The notes under the pieces are model-generated. The model worked only from the letters and a program-made list of their open reading frames with translations, was not told the DNA's origin and made no database searches. A stretch of 6,093 nucleotides of DNA from a bacterium. GTDB taxonomy: Bacteria; Desulfobacterota; S145-22. Positions 5,500-6,093 of the stretch are shown in pieces (the stretch's first letter is position 1; each line of letters opens with the position of its first letter). The stretch covers positions 1 through 6,093 of the forward strand of contig JALTEW010000395.1 in the NCBI GenBank assembly GCA_027073795.1, written 5' to 3'. Position numbers and translations under genes: made by a program.

Positions 5500-6093
5500 T
5501 TATAAGACATCCGCTGCCTTCCGCTCCTTGAAGATTCCAAGGGGAAAATAGGGAATCATCTCGTTTTCAACGCGTTTCATGGATTCAATAGGACTGAGTC
5601 CCCAATTGGTTGGACAGGCAGATAACACCTCAACAAAGGTAAATCCCATTTCCTCTTTCTGAAATTGAAAGGCCTTTTCAATGGCCTTTTTGGCCATGTT
5701 GATATTTTTCGGGGTGGTAAAGGCCACACGCGCGGCAAAGGCGGTTCCCTCGAGGGTAGCAAGAATCTCTGTCATCCGGATGGGGTATCCATCCTGCATG
5801 AAGTCCCTGCCATAGGGGGTTGTGCTGGTTTTCTGGCCCAAAAGGGTGGTGGGTGCCAGTTGTCCCCCTGTCATGCCGTAGACCGTATTGTTGATGAAGA
5901 TGATGGTGATGTTTTCTCCCCGGTTTGCGGTATGAATCGTTTCTGCAATACCGATAGAAGCCAAGTCACCGTCGCCCTGGTAACTGAACACGATGTTATC
6001 TTTTTTTGCGCGCTTTACTCCCGTTGCCACAGCAGCCGCCCGACCATGGGGAGCCTCGATAACATCCACATCGAAATAGTCATATAGAAAGAC
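5500..6093 (-). CDS. korB: 2-oxoacid:ferredoxin oxidoreductase beta subunit, thiamine diphosphate binding (KorB type), 5' truncated by window edge
   Basis: This is the TPP-binding subunit of the same oxidoreductase, visible for its last 197 residues. The frame runs to the right edge without a stop. A GTG at 6069 is internal, since VFLYDYFD precedes it in frame and DVDVIEAPHGRA is a normal mid-protein stretch of the family. The thiamine diphosphate motif is clear: GDGDLASIG (GDGD encoded at 5965-5976), then after about 25 residues NNTVYGMTGGQLAPTT (NN encoded at 5887-5892). The following TSTTPYGRD also fits KorB-type beta subunits. The N-terminal part with the cysteines expected to bind a [4Fe-4S] cluster is outside the window. 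The alpha subunit gene is presumably upstream, beyond the right edge. Confidence 0.92.
   Translation of the reverse strand, partial: VFLYDYFDVDVIEAPHGRAAAVATGVKRAKKDNIVFSYQGDGDLASIGIAETIHTANRGENITIIFINNTVYGMTGGQLAPTTLLGQKTSTTPYGRDFMQDGYPIRMTEILATLEGTAFAARVAFTTPKNINMAKKAIEKAFQFQKEEMGFTFVEVLSACPTNWGLSPIESMKRVENEMIPYFPLGIFKERKAADVL

Noticed and set aside
6067..6069. GTG as the start of korB
   Set aside because: The frame continues to the window edge, and the residues before and after are internal family sequence, so the gene is simply truncated by the window.
5665..6087. 140-codon plus-strand ORF opposite korB
   Set aside because: The minus strand encodes an unmistakable TPP-binding beta subunit here; the plus-strand translation has no family features.

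Overview
The window carries two metabolic gene sets that point at each other across a gap of about 385 bases. The left part (1-3940, + strand) is the end of a respiratory formate dehydrogenase operon: the C-terminal half of the molybdopterin/tungstopterin catalytic subunit (FdnG type, cut by the left edge), the four-cluster ferredoxin-like beta subunit (FdnH type), the membrane diheme cytochrome b subunit (FdnI type), and the maturation protein FdhE. Spacing within fdnG-fdnH-fdnI is very tight (3 nt and 1 nt between stop and next start), and each of these junctions has a good Shine-Dalgarno sequence. fdhE follows after 102 nt that hold a strong hairpin.

The right part (4325-6093, - strand) reads from the right edge inwards: the thiamine-diphosphate beta subunit of a 2-oxoacid:ferredoxin oxidoreductase (KorB type, cut by the right edge), its gamma subunit (KorC/PorC type), and a small HTH-cupin transcriptional regulator. 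Gaps are 21 and 14 nt, so this is almost certainly one operon, with the alpha subunit presumably beyond the edge.

The middle (3941-4324) has no convincing intact gene. It holds a segment open in several frames, including a 49-codon minus-strand stretch with no usable start. It also holds a REP-like GTGCCTGTCCCCGC motif next to a T run, a weak hairpin, and a 24-bp near-perfect copy (23/24) of a piece of the upstream fdnI gene. It looks like a scar or accessory spacer between two functional operons.

The gene content (formate respiration plus ferredoxin-dependent 2-oxoacid oxidation) implies an anaerobic bacterium. Moderate GC, FdnGHI architecture and the KorBC/HTH-cupin pairing would suit a sulfate-reducing or syntrophic Desulfobacterota member, but that assignment is an inference. 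In such a cell formate would be oxidised by FdnG, electrons would pass through the FdnH clusters to the FdnI hemes and the quinone pool, and the Kor enzyme would supply reduced ferredoxin and acyl-CoA from 2-oxoacids. No CRISPR array, rRNA, tRNA or complete insertion sequence was seen.
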